Source: Progne subis subis
Taxonomy: Eukaryota; Chordata; Aves; Passeriformes; Hirundinidae
Direction: 5' to 3'
Assembly (NCBI GenBank): GCA_022316685.1
Contig: JAKJHU010000030.1
Coordinates: forward strand, 18,312,893-18,376,892
Length of the DNA: 64,000 nucleotides
Within the stretch, counting starts at the first letter, position 1. Every line of letters begins with the position of its first letter. Both the position numbers and the translations under genes were made by a program. The notes beneath the pieces are model-generated. The model did no database searches. It was not told the origin of the DNA and was given only the letters and a program-made list of their open reading frames with translations. This document shows, piece after piece, positions 62,430 through 64,000 of this stretch.

Positions 62430-62960
62430 AGCAGTGTTTAAGCTGCAGGAGTCATCACCCAATTTGTGCTTATGCAGCACCCAACACTATAGGCAGTCCC
62501 ATTTCCATTCATTCCTACATGCAGCACTGTAATAGAAATAAATACTAGTAATAATATTGCAGCACTGAGCTTGCTGCTCCCTGCCACTGCTTAATAAATT
62601 CTCATTATTGTATTAAGGAAATCCAAGTGTGTGTATGTTCCGCAATTAGTCATCTCTCTGTCATGTAACATAGCTAGTCCTTACACTCTCCCTAGTGATA
62701 CAGATGTTAGCAGGGGAGCTTACAAATAAATCCCTTTAAAGGCAGACTCTATGTTTCACTTCTTTTAATTATCCTCATTTTTAAATATATTAAATAACAG
62801 TACTTTTCACATCTGGTCCTCCTATAATTTTATCTAACAGCTCCCCACACCCTCAAAAGGGAAATATTTCACTTTAATTGCATATTAGATCTTATTTTCA
62901 CAGAGGCAGACAGCTATTTATTAATTGAACTATTTCCTCTCTGAGACAAAGTAGTCCAGA
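62430..62960. promoter_or_regulatory. Candidate conserved non-coding element
   Basis: Repeat-free AT-rich stretch with many homeodomain-type ATTA/TAAT cores, CTTTAAAGG and TTAATTATCC, and few CpG. Proposed from composition alone. Confidence 0.2.
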
Positions 62961-64000
62961 ATTCACTGAGTTAAGTGTAGGGTAGCTGCTGCCACTGTCT
63001 GTGACACATTTAGTTTCCCAGAAATCTATATTCTTCAAATTCCCCTGACTAAGTCTAGAGCCTTTCTACCAGCATTAGCCTGATGATGGAGAATAGGATT
63101 TCTGGTACAAAAAAAAAAGAGTCATATTTGGTCTCAGATTTCTACTCTTGTAGCTCCTGCAGCTAAGCTTATCATCACTGCCAGTGAGATATATGCCTAT
63201 TTATCAGTAAGAAATAAAGAGAGTCTGACAACATTGGAAAATCTGGTGTGCTATAAAATACCTGGCAATGCAAAGCATGATTATGAATGCAAGCAACTCC
63301 TAAAAATCCCATAGGTCTTAACAGAGGATTCCTTACCTAGACAGACAAAGTAGGTTTTCCCTAAGACAACCAACATCTATATTCAAGGAAAGAAATTAAT
63401 TCTGCTTATTTTGACTAAAGAGAGGGGAGAGAAGAGGGAAGTGAAGGGTAGAGAGGAAAAGAGACACTAGATAAAAGAAACGAAACCCCTGGTGAGAAAA
63501 TTGCCTCACTGGGTGTCATAGGCTTTATTGGTACGTGTACAATGTCTGTATGTGAAACTCCTGTCAGTAAGTCAGCAGAACTCAGAGTTTTGTACAGTAT
63601 TGACTGATTTCCTGATAGATAACATCAACCATCTGTGTCCCCATGAGGCCACTGTGCCCAGATGTGTTTCTTACAGCCTCTTCTAGAGAACTGGCTGAAT
63701 TGGGTGTCAGTCAGAAGCTCCTGACTTGGAGGAGAAATGGCAAAAGCCCAAAGAAGCACCATAGGCTGATGTGATGGGACCCAGCATGGCCAAAAATGTT
63801 CTAAACAAGAGGAGGCATTGCCCTGCATGCTGATACAACGTCATGAGTCATTTCCTAGGCAAAACCAGATACTGCTGCAGCCAAAAACCACTCCTAACTA
63901 TAAATCTGTGCAATCCTTCCCAGTTGCTTCTCTAGGCTTTGCAGTTGCTTTAGGGCAGGCTTGGCCATGAGAGTGTATTGCCCTTGAGGAACTAATACCT

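Larger units (their letters stand above)
60089..64000. other. Unique non-coding sequence
   Basis: About 3.9 kb. It contains A49 at 61272-61320. Segment 62430-62960 is AT-rich, repeat-free and dense in ATTA and AATAAAT cores, another candidate conserved element. Nothing else recognised to the window end. Confidence 0.5.

Noticed and set aside
1..64000. Strand bias of CR1-derived pieces (eight minus, three plus) as evidence of a host gene on plus
   Set aside because: The numbers are too small, and both LTRs lie on plus, which would argue the opposite.
1..64000. CRISPR arrays, tRNA or rRNA genes, bacterial operons
   Set aside because: No spaced direct repeats, no intact A/B boxes outside the decayed SINE and no prokaryotic coding density.

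Overview
The window looks like gene-poor nuclear DNA from a bird, most likely a passerine. The evidence is the repeat content. There are many CR1 LINE fragments, almost all truncated at the 5' end and closed by the avian CR1 3' octamer-type tails. There is one short tRNA-Ile-headed SINE with a CR1 tail, the TguSINE1 type known from songbird genomes. There are also two solo LTRs of endogenous retrovirus type. The sequence is AT-rich, CpG-poor and full of stop codons in all frames. I see no rRNA, tRNA, CRISPR array or bacterial-style operon, and no protein-coding gene that I can identify.

Layout. 1-6340 is unique sequence with a T/GTTT-rich tract (1846-2006), a long GGAA microsatellite (2445-2542) and an A32 run. 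6341-16075 carries four CR1 pieces, all on the minus strand. The best is at 10248-11365 and keeps the last part of the reverse transcriptase, with PQGS and FADD motifs, broken by an 11-bp tandem duplication. 16076-33225 is mostly unique, with hairpins, homopolymers and candidate exons at 21531-21678 (minus) and 23110-23277 (plus). 33226-33972 holds a solo LTR followed by a CR1 3' end. 36021-38718 contains two copies of an unidentified repeat of about 100 bp. 43979-46752 has two more CR1 3' ends around a locally GC-rich patch and an AT-rich, homeodomain-motif-rich stretch. 50917-51111 is a splice-site-bounded open stretch. 52302-57212 has two CR1 pieces, a second solo LTR and the SINE. 59503-59556 is a 54-nt near-perfect hairpin, followed by a candidate coding exon at 59872-60088. 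An A49 run lies at 61272-61320.

How it fits together. The elements are relics, not a working system. CR1 supplied the reverse transcriptase that also moved the SINE, and the SINE's tail copies a CR1 3' end. The LTRs are single, without internal genes. The rest reads as intergenic or intronic DNA with possible conserved non-coding elements, proposed only from base composition and motif look. No novel biological system is evident. The most testable leads are the candidate exons, the 54-nt hairpin and the paired 100-bp repeat.
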